DNA of 64,000 nucleotides from Oxytricha trifallax (Eukaryota > Ciliophora > Spirotrichea > Sporadotrichida > Oxytrichidae), in NCBI GenBank assembly GCA_000711775.1, contig ARYC01018604.1, positions 1 through 64,000 of the forward strand. Reading direction: 5' to 3'. This document shows positions 32,401 to 43,348 of this stretch, piece by piece. The notes under the pieces are model-generated. The model was not told the DNA's origin. It worked only from the letters and a program-made list of their open reading frames with translations, and did no database searches. Every line of letters starts with the position of its first letter. The first letter of the stretch is position 1. Position numbers and translations under genes: made by a program.

Positions 32401-35400
32401 CCTAAATCGGTACGTACTATAATCAACTTATTATTGAGTGTAAAAATGCTTAACTTCCTCACCCATATGTAGAACTGGATCGTCTCTTAACACTCATAAT
32501 TCTTCTCTTATACTCTAAGAACTTCCCTTGAAACTTGAAGGCTTGGAAAGCTCTCATATAAGCTCTCAGTTATAGAGGTCAGTTTTATAATTTTAAATTC
32601 AAATTTAAATATGAGCGCTAACATTTTAAGAAAAACAACAGCACTTCCATCAAACTAAATGAGACTAACCTTTGGCTTCAATAAAAAGTGTGATAGCTGT
32701 TAGATGAACTCTCATAAGGAACGACCAGAGCTATCACTTGAGGTCTCTGTTATTAAAATAGAAATTAATAATATAAAATAAATGGCAAACAAGTGTGTGG
32801 GAGACAGAGAGGAGGAGAAAGGTATTAATGAAATTCCTACACAAACTGAAGAAGCTGAAGTCTATTTTTGTGAGCTATGTGAGAGAGATTTTGCTCATAA
32901 ATCATGCTGGTACAGACATAAGAAAGAGCATAGAGAAGCCAAGCCCACTGTATACTTAAACCATGATAAAATAGATGGAAAGTATGACTGCTTTGAGTGC
33001 CATAAGCAATACTCTCATACAAGAGACTTGAAGAAGCATCTATTAAAGCTCACAAGAAAGATATAGAAGTTGAGAATCATGAAGTTGAGCTGAAGCTTCT
33101 AAACAAAAGAAAAGCGAGGGAATATTCTAAGGTCGTAGTGCCTGAATAAGCAAGAGAGTTAGAGTACGTTAGGAAGGCACGCGCAACCAACTGACCTCTG
33201 AAATAACAAAAATTATGATCAAGATTCAATACAAGAAAATACCGGTTCTTGCTTAAATTGACCTAGAAACCTCTCTTTAAAGCTACCTAATATTAGAAGA
33301 CTCCTTTGATAAGAAAGTTATCAATGATCATCAATACGCATACAAGGTGTATCCCTTCAACTATCTCTTAAGTGATGATAAATATTAGATGGAGTTTACA
33401 AATGAGTATCAAGTTCTCACTCAAGCAAAGTTAAAAGAGTGTAGTTACTTAATCAAGCTAGATGCTGTTCTCCTTGCCAAGGATTGTTGCTTTCAGACTT
33501 CCACTCTATGAAATGACCCTAAGAGATTTCATAACTGATCAAAGGAATCATAAGTAACTTGGATAAATAGCAACTAAGATCGTATAAGGTATTAAAGAGC
33601 TTCATAAGTTAGGGTTTGTTCACAGAGATTTGAAGCCAGAAAATATAATGATAAACTTCTTACCTGTAATAGTAGCAATAATCGATTTCAACAGAGCCTA
33701 AAGAGTGGAAGTATCAAGGCTTGGAACTGTAATGGGAACGCAAGGATACTATCAAGAAAGAGAGGACTGGAGAGATAGAGACTTTTAGTGGGATGTGTGG
33801 GCTTTAGCAGCAATAATAATAGAGTGCGATATGCCTCGCAATGAATACTACTCTACAAGATGCGAGAAGGATGCTAAACAAAGAATAAAGCAATTTATTG
33901 ACAAAACAAGAGTATCTCAATCAATGAAACAAATGGCAGAGTCAATAATAATTAAACCAAACTCAAGATCAGACATATCAATAGAGCAGATAGAGTTGTG
34001 GTTAAGTAAGATAAACTTCAGACCTCTCCCACATGATCCAAAAGTGCATTTTGAGTGATTAAATTAAATACATTTACTATAAATTTCACATTAAAACCTA
34101 TTAATAACCCCAACCCCTAACAAATTCCCTACAAATCAAAGCACTTATAAACCTCATTAAGGGGTTTTGGGGTTTTGAATATGCAAGAATAGTGGTACTT
34201 TTGACACGTAGTATTTCACTGAGAGTGGATCTTAAATTATGGGACCCAGAACAAGCCAATCACCTAGAGTTGTATCTTGATGTTTAGCAATTTAATCTTA
34301 AATATTGTTAAGCCAATTAGAAGCCTTTTAAGTGATGAGATCTGTCATTGATCTCAAATAGTCAATTTTTGCTTTGGTAGATTCGCTTCTTTCGCTATCT
34401 TAAGGTGTTAAATTTCCAATGTAAACGTTTATTTAGTCTTTTATTTGTTCAGGCAAGCCATTTACTAAGCCAAGGACTGAATCGATGTAGGAAGATTGAC
34501 TATAAAATAAAATGAGTGAGTTTAAATCTGCTTACGCTATTGTTTAAGGGACTTTTGAGATTACGTGCATTATGTCCATGAAGTATCCCTCCAAATGCCA
34601 CATAAACGATTATTCTTCATTTTGATATGGGCCATTCATAAGTTTTGAGTGACTAGAAAAATAGTTTAAACTTTAAATTACACTTACTAATCAAGTTCAT
34701 TCGTCCAAGCTTTACCCCATACAATTTCTTGTTTATATCACGTTACAACTATATGATTTAAATTATAAATTGAAAGCAGATGCTTCATCAATTTGCTAGG
34801 TATTAATAGAGATATTTAAGAACCTCGAGCATAAATCTTCGAAATTATCATACTTATCTATGTCTGAATGTGGGATAATAAAAGAAGCTTGGTTGACAGA
34901 AATTTCTCTTTCAGGATCTGAACCTGATATTGAAAAATAACTAGCAAGTGGACTGAGTGTTATAATTGTATATATTAAGAGGCCAATGAAACAGCCCACT
35001 CCTATTAAATGACTCCAGACATTTACTGTTTCATTGTGGCACATAAACAAAGATTTGCATATTCTCTTCTTGCTATTGAAGTTATAGCTGTTTAATTTAA
35101 AAAAGATAGAGAACCATAACAAATTGAAATCTAAGATTCAGGAAATTGCTTAATTATAATCCTGTAACCTCTTTGAATAAATTCATTGTCAACGATAAAA
35201 TTAGGAGCCTTTTTAATATGTCCGATAAAAGCTTTCAGCTTAATTTTGCCCTTCTCCTTCATGTCATTAAATTTGTGCATTCCATCTGAAAACAACCATT
35301 AATGAGGATTGTTCTCGTTGTCTTAGTCGTGATGCTCTACATTTACTTCCAGCAAATCTTCCAATTCCATTTTTTAAGGGATGTTTAATTAATGACCATC

Positions 35401-35656
35401 TACCTCTTTTACCTCTTCTTCTTCATCGGCATTCATTATCAAACTGGGATACTTTTCTTCTAAAATTACGTAGTGTTAATATTAAGTCAACAAAATCAAT
35501 AAGAAACCTACCTTTCGCTGTAGTGACTATACTTTCTAGAGAGAGCTTTGAATTCTTGCGTGTTTAAATACTGAAATCAGGGACTGGATCATTAAATATA
35601 TTCCCAGATGCTGTGCTCTATGTAGGATCTGAGGTATTGTTATTTTTGCTATTCAT
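29419..35656 (-). CDS. PAQR/adiponectin-receptor-like seven-helix membrane protein, split by TBE copy B
   Basis: Starts at ATG 35654-35656 (MNSKNNNTSDPTQSTASGN). A long acidic cytosolic region leads to the family hallmark FMCHNETVNVWSHLIGVG and TM1. An unusually long loop of about 200 residues follows before TM2 (KVPLFLHI / AGAISCLGCSTIFHLF). Later helices include RLDYAGIALMIAGS, VLRGVLFVILGLVAVAPF, LWIVGAVLYVGGAVIYMLRVPER and SHQIFHICIVIAALSHYYA, with the terminal His pair of PAQR proteins. TGA is at 29419-29421. Inside the codons for HI|AG, TBE copy B is inserted; deleting it with one ATT restores the helix. There is also a GT-AG intron after exon 1 and a ~68-bp IES at 35082. The region 34690-34760, between the two loop segments, contains a further intron or IES I could not place. 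Confidence 0.9.
30136..30213 (+). repeat. Left terminal inverted repeat of TBE copy B
   Basis: 78 bp, identical to the reverse complement of 34100-34177. Confidence 0.97.
30217..31276 (+). pseudogene. TBE copy B DDE transposase, frameshifted
   Basis: ATG 30217 lies 4 bp inside the terminal repeat and opens MRDQNYKLLGSIYDEEYIDS. A helix-turn-helix-like segment follows (LNYKSIALLLKRSPSTVRSH). DDE residues are seen in FIHADEAVFTFN, LFVDNLSVHNT and the N-G-[MI]-E-F-Y-W block. The frame shifts at about 30527 (after KTLKYWAHF, a -1 change shared with copy A), 30640, 30925 and just before the catalytic glutamate near 31085. As written it cannot be translated whole. Known role of the family: cutting at element ends; in Oxytricha, TBE transposases have been implicated in developmental genome rearrangement. 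It ends at TGA 31274-31276, 9 bp before the stop of the convergent 22-kDa gene. Confidence 0.88.
31286..32073 (-). CDS. TBE '22-kDa' protein, intact, with predicted C-terminal extension
   Basis: ATG 32071-32073 opens MESMNDVMKRVQAQELIQRF. Without splicing the frame ends at TGA 31492-31494 after 193 codons, about 22 kDa, the size reported for this TBE protein. Removing a 26-nt GT-AG interval (31519-31544) instead continues through GTGIFLMKEQSKLHRERKSQ, YEVSKRLY and MNIDAGSGSKRKN. That reading ends at TGA 31286, giving about 253 residues. Copy A preserves the same extension, residue for residue in many places. It contains no recognised domain; it is charged and probably helical. It is divergent from the kinase gene across a repeat-rich spacer and convergent with the transposase. 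Confidence 0.8.
31519..31544 (-). other. Predicted 26-nt intron in the TBE 22-kDa gene (copy B)
   Basis: On the minus strand GTAAG...CTCTTTAG, 26 nt, at the same codon phase and position as 2689-2714 of copy A. Deleting it links the two conserved frames. Confidence 0.65.
32279..32418. repeat. GTAC/TTAATTAGG repeat cluster between divergent TBE genes (copy B)
   Basis: Three to four copies of GTACTTAATTAGG-like units, each followed by a small palindrome of the type AGGAGC...CTCCTAA. They lie between the 22-kDa start (32073) and the kinase start (32782). Copy A has its own GTAC repeats in the same interval. Confidence 0.7.
32782..34058 (+). pseudogene. TBE copy B zinc-finger/protein-kinase gene, disrupted
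   Basis: ATG 32782 opens MANKCVGDREEEKGINEIPT. The first C2H2 finger is CELCERDFAHKSCWYRHKKEH and the second is CFECHKQYSHTRDLKKHL. The kinase part has the beta-3 lysine in YAYKVYPF, the catalytic loop HRDLKPENIMIN, DFN for DFG, and GTQGYYQERE. It ends at TGA 34056-34058. Frame breaks occur in the second finger (about 33040), at an in-frame TGA near 33193 and in the N-lobe near 33510. DFN in both copies, instead of DFG, means the metal-binding aspartate is kept but the glycine is not. Confidence 0.85.
34100..34177 (-). repeat. Right terminal inverted repeat of TBE copy B
   Basis: Inverted copy of 30136-30213, directly abutting the AAT duplication at 34178-34180. Confidence 0.97.
35082..35149 (-). 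other. Probable IES, about 68 bp, in the PAQR gene
   Basis: TAA repeats (plus-strand TTA at 35082-35084 and 35150-35152) bound a segment whose removal joins IQRGYRIII to NFNSKKRICKSLFMCHNE in frame, as PAQR homology requires. A shorter pointer (TA) a few bases away would also fit. Confidence 0.6.
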
Positions 35657-36102
35657 TTTGATTAATTATAAAAATTTACATCATGATAAAATATAGACTA
35701 ACGAAAATAAAAATAAAATAAATAGGTGGAAAGAGAGTTATTACAATCTTCATTTTTTCATTATTATAATGTAACCCAAAAGGGATATTTATAAAGTGAA
35801 GAATAAAAATAATTTCCCGCTTATAACATATAGAAAATAATATCTACATTATAAATTATATTTAAATTTAGCTTTTTACTTTGGATATCGATTTTGTTTC
35901 TCTTATTTTAAACCAACGATTAATTATACTAGATTCAGTTTTGTAATAATGATAAAAAAAATACTATAATATTTATATAAATCTATCATTTCTTTCATAT
36001 TAATATTAAGATAACTAGCAATTTAAACTGATAATCTGAACTGTAACTCTCATTAATAACCATATTTTCTTATAAGAAATTAAATTTAAAATCATAATTT
36101 AA
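35657..36102. other. Divergent intergenic region (PAQR / 14-3-3)
   Basis: 446 bp, AT-rich, no coding stretch. It presumably holds both promoters and the nanochromosome ends. Confidence 0.6.
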
Positions 36103-37580
36103 ATGGAAGCAGATTAAAACTTATCAACAAATATCCACAAACAATACTAAAACCTCTATTTTGCAAGATTAGCAGACTCCTGTTCCAGGTATTAAGAAGC
36201 CCTCTCTTTAATTTAACTTCATTTCTTGCAAGGATTCGATCCCCAGAAACCCCTGAATTTACAGCAATAATTTAGCAATAAATCTCAGTCATAAAAATAA
36301 ATTAGATTCGAGAATGAGGAGATTGAATTGTATATTACTATATGCAAGAATTACTTCAGTTAAGAAAGGAAGAGCATTAAAAAATTGTCGACAGTTGAAG
36401 CCAAATTAGAAAATAGAGTGATTAAATAAAGTGAAAAGTTATAGGGCAAATCTACTGAACGACTTAGCAGTAATAACCAAAGTTAACTATAGCTTAAACT
36501 ATCACCAGACTAGATTAAGTTAAAAGCAACTTTAAAAAATATTTATAAAAAATACACTATAATTTAAGAAAAAATGTCTATGAGTAATGTCTTTAAAACA
36601 TGTGTATGTATATTTTCTTAAATAACTTCTTGGTATTACTAGAAAGTGGAAAGTAGTTTGAAAGAGTGGATTAACAAAATTTTAATTTAAGTTGATTACA
36701 TGCTCTTGCCAATGATAAACTAAAAATTCTTGAATCTTTAAGAAGACATAGAAAATCGTAAAAACCCAGATAAATCAGATTAAAACACTAATTTCTAAAA
36801 TTTCTCTTAGGATTTGATGTAAAATGAAGTTGACGATGATGGTGGTCCAATGTCGATGTTTGCAGTTAAGAAACTTGAGGATTTATTTACTGTAGAGAAA
36901 ATTATGTGTTTGAGATTTAGAGGAGATTTGTATAGGTATCAAAGTGACATAATGACTGGGTTTTATTAGAAATAATCTATTGAAAATGCCTTAAAAAGTT
37001 ATTAGCAAGCATCTGGAGAGTGCTGTAAAATTAGTTCTTGTCATGTGATATGCTTGAAATTGGCTTTGAGTCATGCGGTATATTATTGCCAGATTAATCA
37101 TGTTTATTATAATAAAATTGAATATATTTATATATATTTAACATATTTAGAGAAAAAGTGTAATATTTCATTTGAAAACAACGATTGGGTTAATTTTATT
37201 TTATAGAATCTTTTTATATGTTTTGAAATTTAATAAAACAAATGAATTAAAAATGTTAAAGTCTTTATCTTGACACATATTTGCATTCAATTTTTGTATT
37301 TTCCATTTAATTTTAGTATATATAAATATTTTATATTTAAACTTAATTATTAAAACAATATTACGAAGTGCTGAATTCAATAGAATTTGCAATGAAAATC
37401 GTGGCAGAAGCGATATCAGATTCTAGAGATGAGTATTTTAATTTCAAGAGAAATGCTAATGAATCAGATTTAAAATAATATAATGACTGTATGAGAACAT
37501 TAGACAATAATTTATAGAGATGGAAAGAAGAACTTATAGATAATGCTTAAGAAAATGAAAAGAAATAAATTAAACATTGA
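36103..37580 (+). CDS. Divergent 14-3-3-like protein
   Basis: 14-3-3 proteins are phosphoserine-binding dimeric adaptors. ATG 36103 opens MEADQNLSTNIHKQYQNLYF, followed by ARLADSCSRYQEAL (compare AKLAEQAERYDDM of helix 1-2). The best match is LRFRGDLYRYQSDIMTG, then ENALKSYQQASGECCKISSCHVICLKLALSHAVYYCQI, corresponding to helices 5-7 (MKGDYYRYLAE, AYKAASD, THPIRLGLALNFSVFYYEI). Here CHVICLKLAL replaces THPIRLGLAL. After a 236-bp IES, SIEFAMKIVAEAISDS and CMRTLDNNLQRWKEEL match helices 8-9. A long insertion separates helices 2 and 5. Several phosphopeptide-pocket residues look altered, so binding may differ. TGA is at 37578. Confidence 0.78.
37121..37356 (+). other. IES, 236 bp, pointer AATAT
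   Basis: AATAT at 37121-37125 and 37357-37361. The join gives YYNKIEYYEVLNSIEFAM, in frame and colinear with the 14-3-3 fold. Confidence 0.78.
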
Positions 37581-37748
37581 TTACACACAAGACATGTTTA
37601 TTTTAAAAGATGATTCAAATATAATGAATTCTAGAATATAGATGATAGGCGTGTTTATTTAGTGATTTAAGTTTTAGTTTAAATATATCTAGTCTTTGTG
37701 TAAGACTATGTAACGTCACTGAACTGTGCTTAGTGAATCTTTTTCAAT

Positions 37749-39293
37749 TCATGCAGCAAGTCTGTGGGATTCCTCAGCATTGAGTGAAGCAGCTCTTCTA
37801 CCAGATAACAAAGCTTCAACCTTGGCTTGGTTTGAGGGGTCAGTGATGAAGACTGGGAGTTCTCTTCTCATCTCGTCTTCGTTGAGATCTTGAATAACGT
37901 CGTATTGCTCCCAGAATTGCTCTTCGTATGGTTGAGCAGTCTTTCTGTCAATCTCGATGTGGTCGAGTCCAAGCTTTTCCATAACTCTGCAGGTACCTTG
38001 GAAGTCGGCATCATTGTCAAGATGTGGGAGTTTGCCAAGTCTTCCATAGATGTATTGAGTGAAAGCTGGCTTTGAGCTCAAACTTGTGAATCTTTGGAAA
38101 TGCTTGAAGTCTTATTCAGAGATTTCACCTTGCTCCAAGAGATGGGCAAGTCTCACTCTGAACATATGTTCTCTATAGTATTGCCAGACTCTTAGGAAAT
38201 GTGGTTCGTTGGTAATAGCTGGTTGAACTTCATGTGGGTATACCATATCCTCCTTTGAAAGAAGTTCTGGGGCAATTTGAGAAAGAGTTTCCCATTCTTT
38301 CTTGAATTCAGCTCTTCCCTCTGGTGTGGTGGTGTCAATACCGAAAACGAATTTGTGCTCTTGATCAGCATGAGTGAATGAGTAAACATCCTTCTCAAGG
38401 TTGTCCATATGACCACCGTATCTGAACCAGGTTGGCTTTGGTACTTCGTTATAGAAAAGTCTAGCAGATAGACCTTTACCCCATTGCTCGAATCTGAACC
38501 ATTCGATAACGTTTGGCTCTTGTCTCTCTCCAGTGAATTGCATGGGAGTCCACTCAGAGTTCAAGTCATGAAGGGCGTTTTCCCAAGCTTGTCTTGAGTA
38601 AGCGTCAAGTTCCCAACCGTGTCTCTTCTCTGCGGTGGCCCAATCTGGAACCTTAAAACCCTTGAAGAGAGTTCTTGGTCTTCTGTAGAAGTTAACATCT
38701 CTAACTCTTTCGAGGAGGGAATCTGGGTGGAAATATTGAGCATAAATATGGAATTGAATGTATGGCTCTTTGTGGAACTTATTGCAATAGAAGTCTTCAA
38801 TTCTAATACCTATATAATAATTAAATTAAAAATCAATTGGAGGTTAAAAGGAAAAAAGATTGGACTAGAAGTCTTACCGATTTCTCTAGATTTTTCAACA
38901 TGGAAACGATAGGTGACAAAAGCTAAGTATGGGTTGGCAAATCTGATGGCTCTTGACACGAATTGTTCAAACTGATTACGTGGAGTGAATACTAACTCCA
39001 ACCATCTATAAGATTAAGGTTAAATATTGCAAAACAAATCATTATATTTGTATTATCCCTTTATTTCTATCGTAGTATTGCTGCAATATCCTTGAGAGGC
39101 ACTCAATTGCAATGTAGCATGAGGAAAATAAGACTCATCTTTAGAGCCGTGATTTAGATGAAATGAGAGTGTATACTTACCCTTGACGGCCTTTTCCTCT
39201 GATGTTGTACTTGATGGGTCTTCCGAGTTGGCGCTTGTTCAAGAAGGCTCCGTTAACGTACTTGTCTAATAAGGATCGTTCTAGCTTCACCAT
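37749..39293 (-). CDS. Conserved-looking, probably highly expressed protein of unknown function
   Basis: ATG 39291-39293 opens MVKLERSLLDKYVNGAFLNK. A 175-nt intron (39006-39180) and a ~67-nt GT-AG intron (about 38809-38875) precede a long uninterrupted exon to TGA 37749. Codon usage is much more C/G-ending than its neighbours (for example GAG, AAG, TCC), as in strongly expressed ciliate genes. The sequence is rich in Trp, Tyr, Phe and Arg (FRFEQWGKGLSARLFYNEV, HFLRVWQYYREHMFRVRLAH) and has no signal peptide. The basic N-terminus and aromatic composition are like ciliate mitochondrial respiratory or ribosomal subunits, but I cannot name the family. No IES was detected. Confidence 0.75.
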
Positions 39294-39852
39294 TGTTTCT
39301 TCTTCTAAATTTATTATTACTCTCACACAAATGAATATTGGATAAGGAAAAAATAATGATTCAAATGATTTTTAATTGAAATTAAAGAATTTAAATATAA
39401 ACTTCCTTCATGCAGATTTTAATAAAATATCAAAAAGGTTTTTAATGTGCTACTGTTTCATTCAAACATTTTTATATTTTTATTGATATTGGAAGGAAAC
39501 TATTAATTTATTTCAAATCATAGAATAAATTTCTCAACAAACATAACTCGAAATGTAAAAGAAAATATGAGAAACAATTAAAATATCTTTTATTTTAATT
39601 TAAATTTGAGCAATATTATTACGAAAATCAAATTGATTAATAATAAATAAGAAATTATCTTTTAATGATATTAATTATATTAAGATTTTTATTAATTTAC
39701 TAATATTATTAAGATTCCTAGCCATTAATATATTTCCTAAATCTATCATTCCACTCTTTTATTCAGATACTCTCACTATCTTTTGTAAAAAGTTGGTAGA
39801 TTTTAAAATACTTTTAAAATATAGTTTTAAACATACAAAAATTTATCTAAAA
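39294..39852. other. Divergent intergenic region
   Basis: 559 bp, very AT-rich, between the genes starting at 39293 (-) and 39853 (+). No gene or RNA was recognised. Confidence 0.6.
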
Positions 39853-41149
39853 ATGGTTGATGGTATGATTGAATAAGTGAGAGCAGGCGTTCCCAAAAAC
39901 GTCGTTGTTCACCCAACAGTGCTTTTATCAGTGGTTGACCACTACAACCGCAGTGCTAAGGATACTAAGAAACGTGTGGTCGGTATATTGCTAGGTGAAT
40001 TTGGAGATAAGGGAGTGCTTGATGTGACTAATTGCTATGCAGTGCCCTTTGATGAGGAGCTTCAGGAACCCAATGTATGGTTCTTCGATCACATCTATCA
40101 CGAGACCATGTACAATATGATGCGCAAAATCAACTCCAAAGAGAAGATTATAGGTTGGTACTCCACTGGCCCTTCCATCAAGAAGGCAGACATTGAAATC
40201 AATGAGATTATTCGCAAGTATAATACCACTCCCATCTTTGTTGTTGTGAAACTTCATGAAGCAGCAAGTCTTGGTATCCCCACAGAAGCTTACTACACTC
40301 AAGAAGAAATCGATGATAATGGAAACCTGATGAGACAGTTCGTTCACATTCAGAGTTCAATTGGAGCTTCAGAAGCTGAGGAGGTTGGAGTTGAGCATTT
40401 ATTGAGAGATATCAAGGATGCTAGTCTTGGTCAATTCACAAAAAAATATCTTTATTTATATATATATTTTATAATATGAATTATTATTGGGTAACTCTAT
40501 ATTTGTTCAATAATTTTAATAAATTACAATTATTTCAACTTATCAATACTAAGATTATAAAACTTGTACAATTACTCCATAAAAAGTTTATTAAGATTAT
40601 TTTTCCCCATCACCAAATTATTATTTTGATGATTCTCTAAAAATGTTGGAGATAAAATCCTTGCATTGAAAGCCCTGACTGAGAGGCTCAAGGAGATGAG
40701 AGAATACTTATAAAATGTTTTAAACGGTAAATTCCGCTACAACCATGCTATCATATAAAACTATCAGGTATGTAACAAACATTTCTTACCCTCTTTCACC
40801 CTTACTTACCTTGTTATTTTAGGACATTTTCAACTTGCTGCCAAACTTGAAAGTGGATGAAACAGTGCGCAGTTTCTCGGTGAAAACCAATGATTACATG
40901 CATGTGATATACGTGAGCTCCCTCATTCGCAGTGTGATTTCTCTACACAGTTTGATTAACAATAAAATTCATGGCAAGGAGATCGAGACATAAAACCTCA
41001 AGAATGAGAAGGAGAAGGAAGAAGAGCAGAGAAAGAAAAAGGAAGAGGAATCTCGCAAGAAAGTTGAGGAGGCTTTGAAGAAGAACGAGGCAGCAGCTGG
41101 CTCTGCAGAAGGCAATGGATCTAAAACTGATGATAAGGACAAGAAATGA
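39853..41149 (+). CDS. RPN8: 26S proteasome regulatory subunit RPN8 (PSMD7)
   Basis: MPN-domain, JAMM-lacking partner of RPN11 in the proteasome lid. ATG 39853 opens [20 protein letters not shown]. Family blocks are nearly unchanged: [61 protein letters not shown] and [15 protein letters not shown] ~198-bp IES in a poly-A pointer interrupts after LGQFTK, where the standard frame would run into TGA. The rest reads [19 protein letters not shown], then a 55-nt intron (40768-40822), [20 protein letters not shown] and [18 protein letters not shown] Lys/Glu-rich tail ends at TGA 41147. Full length compared with animal and yeast orthologues. Confidence 0.97.
40441..40638 (+). other. IES, about 198 bp, poly-A pointer, in RPN8
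   Basis: A run of seven A (40440-40446) and a run of five A (40639-40643) act as the repeat. Joining to a run of six A gives [14 protein letters not shown] in frame. The interior lacks GT-AG ends. Confidence 0.75.
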
Positions 41150-41761
41150 AGTGGCTCAGAGTCTTAGATGCATCAATAAGCTAAGAATATTAAATAGAAT
41201 GACTGAAAAATATTATTAGTTAGATCATACAACTATTAATTTTTTAATTTAGCTTTCCTAAAATGATTTCTTATGGCATGAATATATTTGAAAATTAATT
41301 TTTATCACAGTTTTTTTAATACTCTATAATATTTATAGATATATCACCATAAATTAATTCACTTTTTATTCCATTAATAGTATTTTCCAACGATTAGTAG
41401 TATTATTTAATTGTGTAAACTTTGAATACATTATTCGTAATAAATTCAACTATTTAATTATTTTTTCTTGATAAGCTCATAAAATCAATTTCAGACTCAT
41501 ATTTTTATAACAGCCAATTAACTTTACAATAAAAATTTCGAAAATATTAATAAGTTGAGCTTTTAGAAATATAAATAAAGTTTGTGAGTTGATTTCATAA
41601 AGAAAGTTGTATATTCATGTTTTTCAGTTTGTATAATTTACTATTTATCAAAATAAATTTGGTTAATACAATTCTTTATTCTAAACCAACTGTGATGGAT
41701 ATTTTCCTTTCAGTTTTATAGAAACTTAAATTATGTAAAAACTCATTATAAACTTAACTTT
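41150..41761. other. Convergent intergenic region
   Basis: 612 bp of AT-rich DNA between the stops of RPN8 (+) and the next gene (-). No feature was recognised. Confidence 0.55.
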
Positions 41762-42930
41762 TCATTTCTTACTTTGAGATAGACTATAGAAAGTGCTCAT
41801 TTAATCCTTCAAATCCTTGACTTGTCTTTACAAATTTTCTCTTCTCTTAAAAAACAATTTAAAACAGTAATTTAAGACTTACAAATTTCTCTTGAGTAAG
41901 TTAAAACTCAAGCTTTTAGATATTTTTATCAGTTTTACCGCCATTCTTAGTTCCATTAAGATGATGTGAAACTTTAACAGCAGATAATTAATTGTGACTT
42001 TTCCTTAATTCATTTTGATTTTTAGGTTAAGGTGACTTGAATTGCCTGTCCCCCACAACAGCTTAGTGATTTCTGTCATTATTTGGTCTCTTATGATAGT
42101 GATTTTAGTTTTACTGCTAGTTGACTACTGTACGAAGACTGGGCGTGAAAATGGAACTTGATATATTCTTGGTGTAGTCATTCACTCTGACTACTTCCAC
42201 TTTGTCCACAATATTTGGCTCGTAGTATTTCTGCGAAGATCTTGAGAAAGTGCTGAAGAATCCAGTAGAGTGAGTTCCGTTCATATTTGCTGGGTTACCT
42301 CCATAGGATGAAATGGGCCTGGCATGGTTGCATCTTGAATTGAGAGTATCGCGCATTCTTTCATACTGTTTAGGGTGTACAGTCATCTGTGAGATTGAAT
42401 GAGCTGTGTTCCTGAAGTTCTATTAACTTCTGCGAAGATATTCATGCTCTTAGGGATCATGCAAGATGTACTCAGCATTTCAAAATTCAAAGAATTTTTA
42501 AGTTTTATAATAAAAAAATTAAGATAATTAATGATATGTATCAAGCATTAAAACGTTTTTCTCAAATATGAACATAAAAATTCTTTTTTATCTTTGATTA
42601 CGTAAAGGACCTGAATCTCTCATTGAATTAGGATTGCATGGAATTGTATAACTAGAATCTACCATATAGAAACCTCTCTTTTTAAGTTGCTATGGAGATG
42701 AATTATCTCTCACCATTCAAATGTTATTTTATTTTATAATTTTCAAAACAAATATGATTTTTTGATTGGCCTTAACACTCCATAGCTATTGCAAAGATTT
42801 GAGGTTTCTGCATTTACAATGTTTACAACATCAAACCTAAAAGTAATTGAAATTAAAACTATTTTACTTCTATTGAGCGCCACGTTCTTTCTGAACTCTT
42901 TCTCTCCATATTTGTTAATCTAGTGTATTC
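41762..42930 (-). CDS. Unrecognised protein with C-terminal coiled coil
   Basis: A short first exon from ATG 42928-42930 (MNTLDQQIWRERVQKERGAQ) is followed by small coding islands (MVRDNSSPQQLKKRGFYMVD, SYTIPCNPNSMRDSG). The long exon contains EYILHDPQEHEYLRRSQQNF and MRDTLNSRCNHARPISSYGG. After DKNIQKLEFQLTQEKF a 37-nt GT-AG intron joins a heptad-like end, RRENLQRQVKDLKDQMSTFY, and TGA at 41762-41764. The islands between 42490 and 42900 are separated by AT-rich gaps of introns or IESs that were not fully resolved. No known family; a ciliary or cortical protein is possible. Confidence 0.65.
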
Positions 42931-43348
42931 ATATTAAAGTTTGTAATCCTTAAAAAAACAAATATTTTCTATTTCTATTTTTTTACTTTTTCAAAAAATT
43001 TCTATAAAATCATTTTTTATTTATAATTTAAAATATTAACTTAATTTAATAGCTTTATTTTGTTTTAGAATGTGTAAAAGGGAATGGATAGAGATTTGAG
43101 GTAAAGTAAGCTTCTTTTTTAAAGGAATAATCCTTTTTTTATTTTAAATAGAATATTTTATTTATTTAGAGTTATTATAATTATCAGTCTTTGAAATTTA
43201 GTGGAAGTCTAGACTTTTTACATAATTCTATCAAACTTATTAAATTATAAATTATATTGCAATTTTAAATCCAATAAAATTGTATAATGAATTAATATAT
43301 TTTAAATAATTTAACCTAAATTGATTGTTATTAACTCTTTATAATATA
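42931..43348. other. Divergent intergenic region
   Basis: 418 bp, AT-rich, between a minus-strand and a plus-strand start. Nothing further was recognised. Confidence 0.55.

Larger units (their letters stand above)
30136..34177 (+). mobile_element. TBE-type transposon, copy B
   Basis: A 4042-bp element with perfect 78-bp terminal inverted repeats (C4A4 start) and the duplication AAT at 30133-30135 and 34178-34180. It encodes the transposase (+), the 22-kDa protein (-) and the zinc-finger/kinase (+), an arrangement colinear with copy A in reverse. The 78-bp repeat length matches what is known of TBE elements. Only the 22-kDa gene is free of frame breaks, so the element is probably not autonomous. 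It sits in the TM2 codons of the PAQR gene. Confidence 0.97.

Noticed and set aside
34796..35122. Start of the PAQR protein at MLWFSIFF (35122)
   Set aside because: The first ~15 codons lie in a probable IES; removing it links the hallmark exon to an upstream acidic exon in frame.
39006..39180. Possible C/D-box snoRNA in the longest intron of the gene at 37.7-39.3 kb
   Set aside because: One AAGATGA is only similar to a C box and no convincing D box or terminal stem is present.
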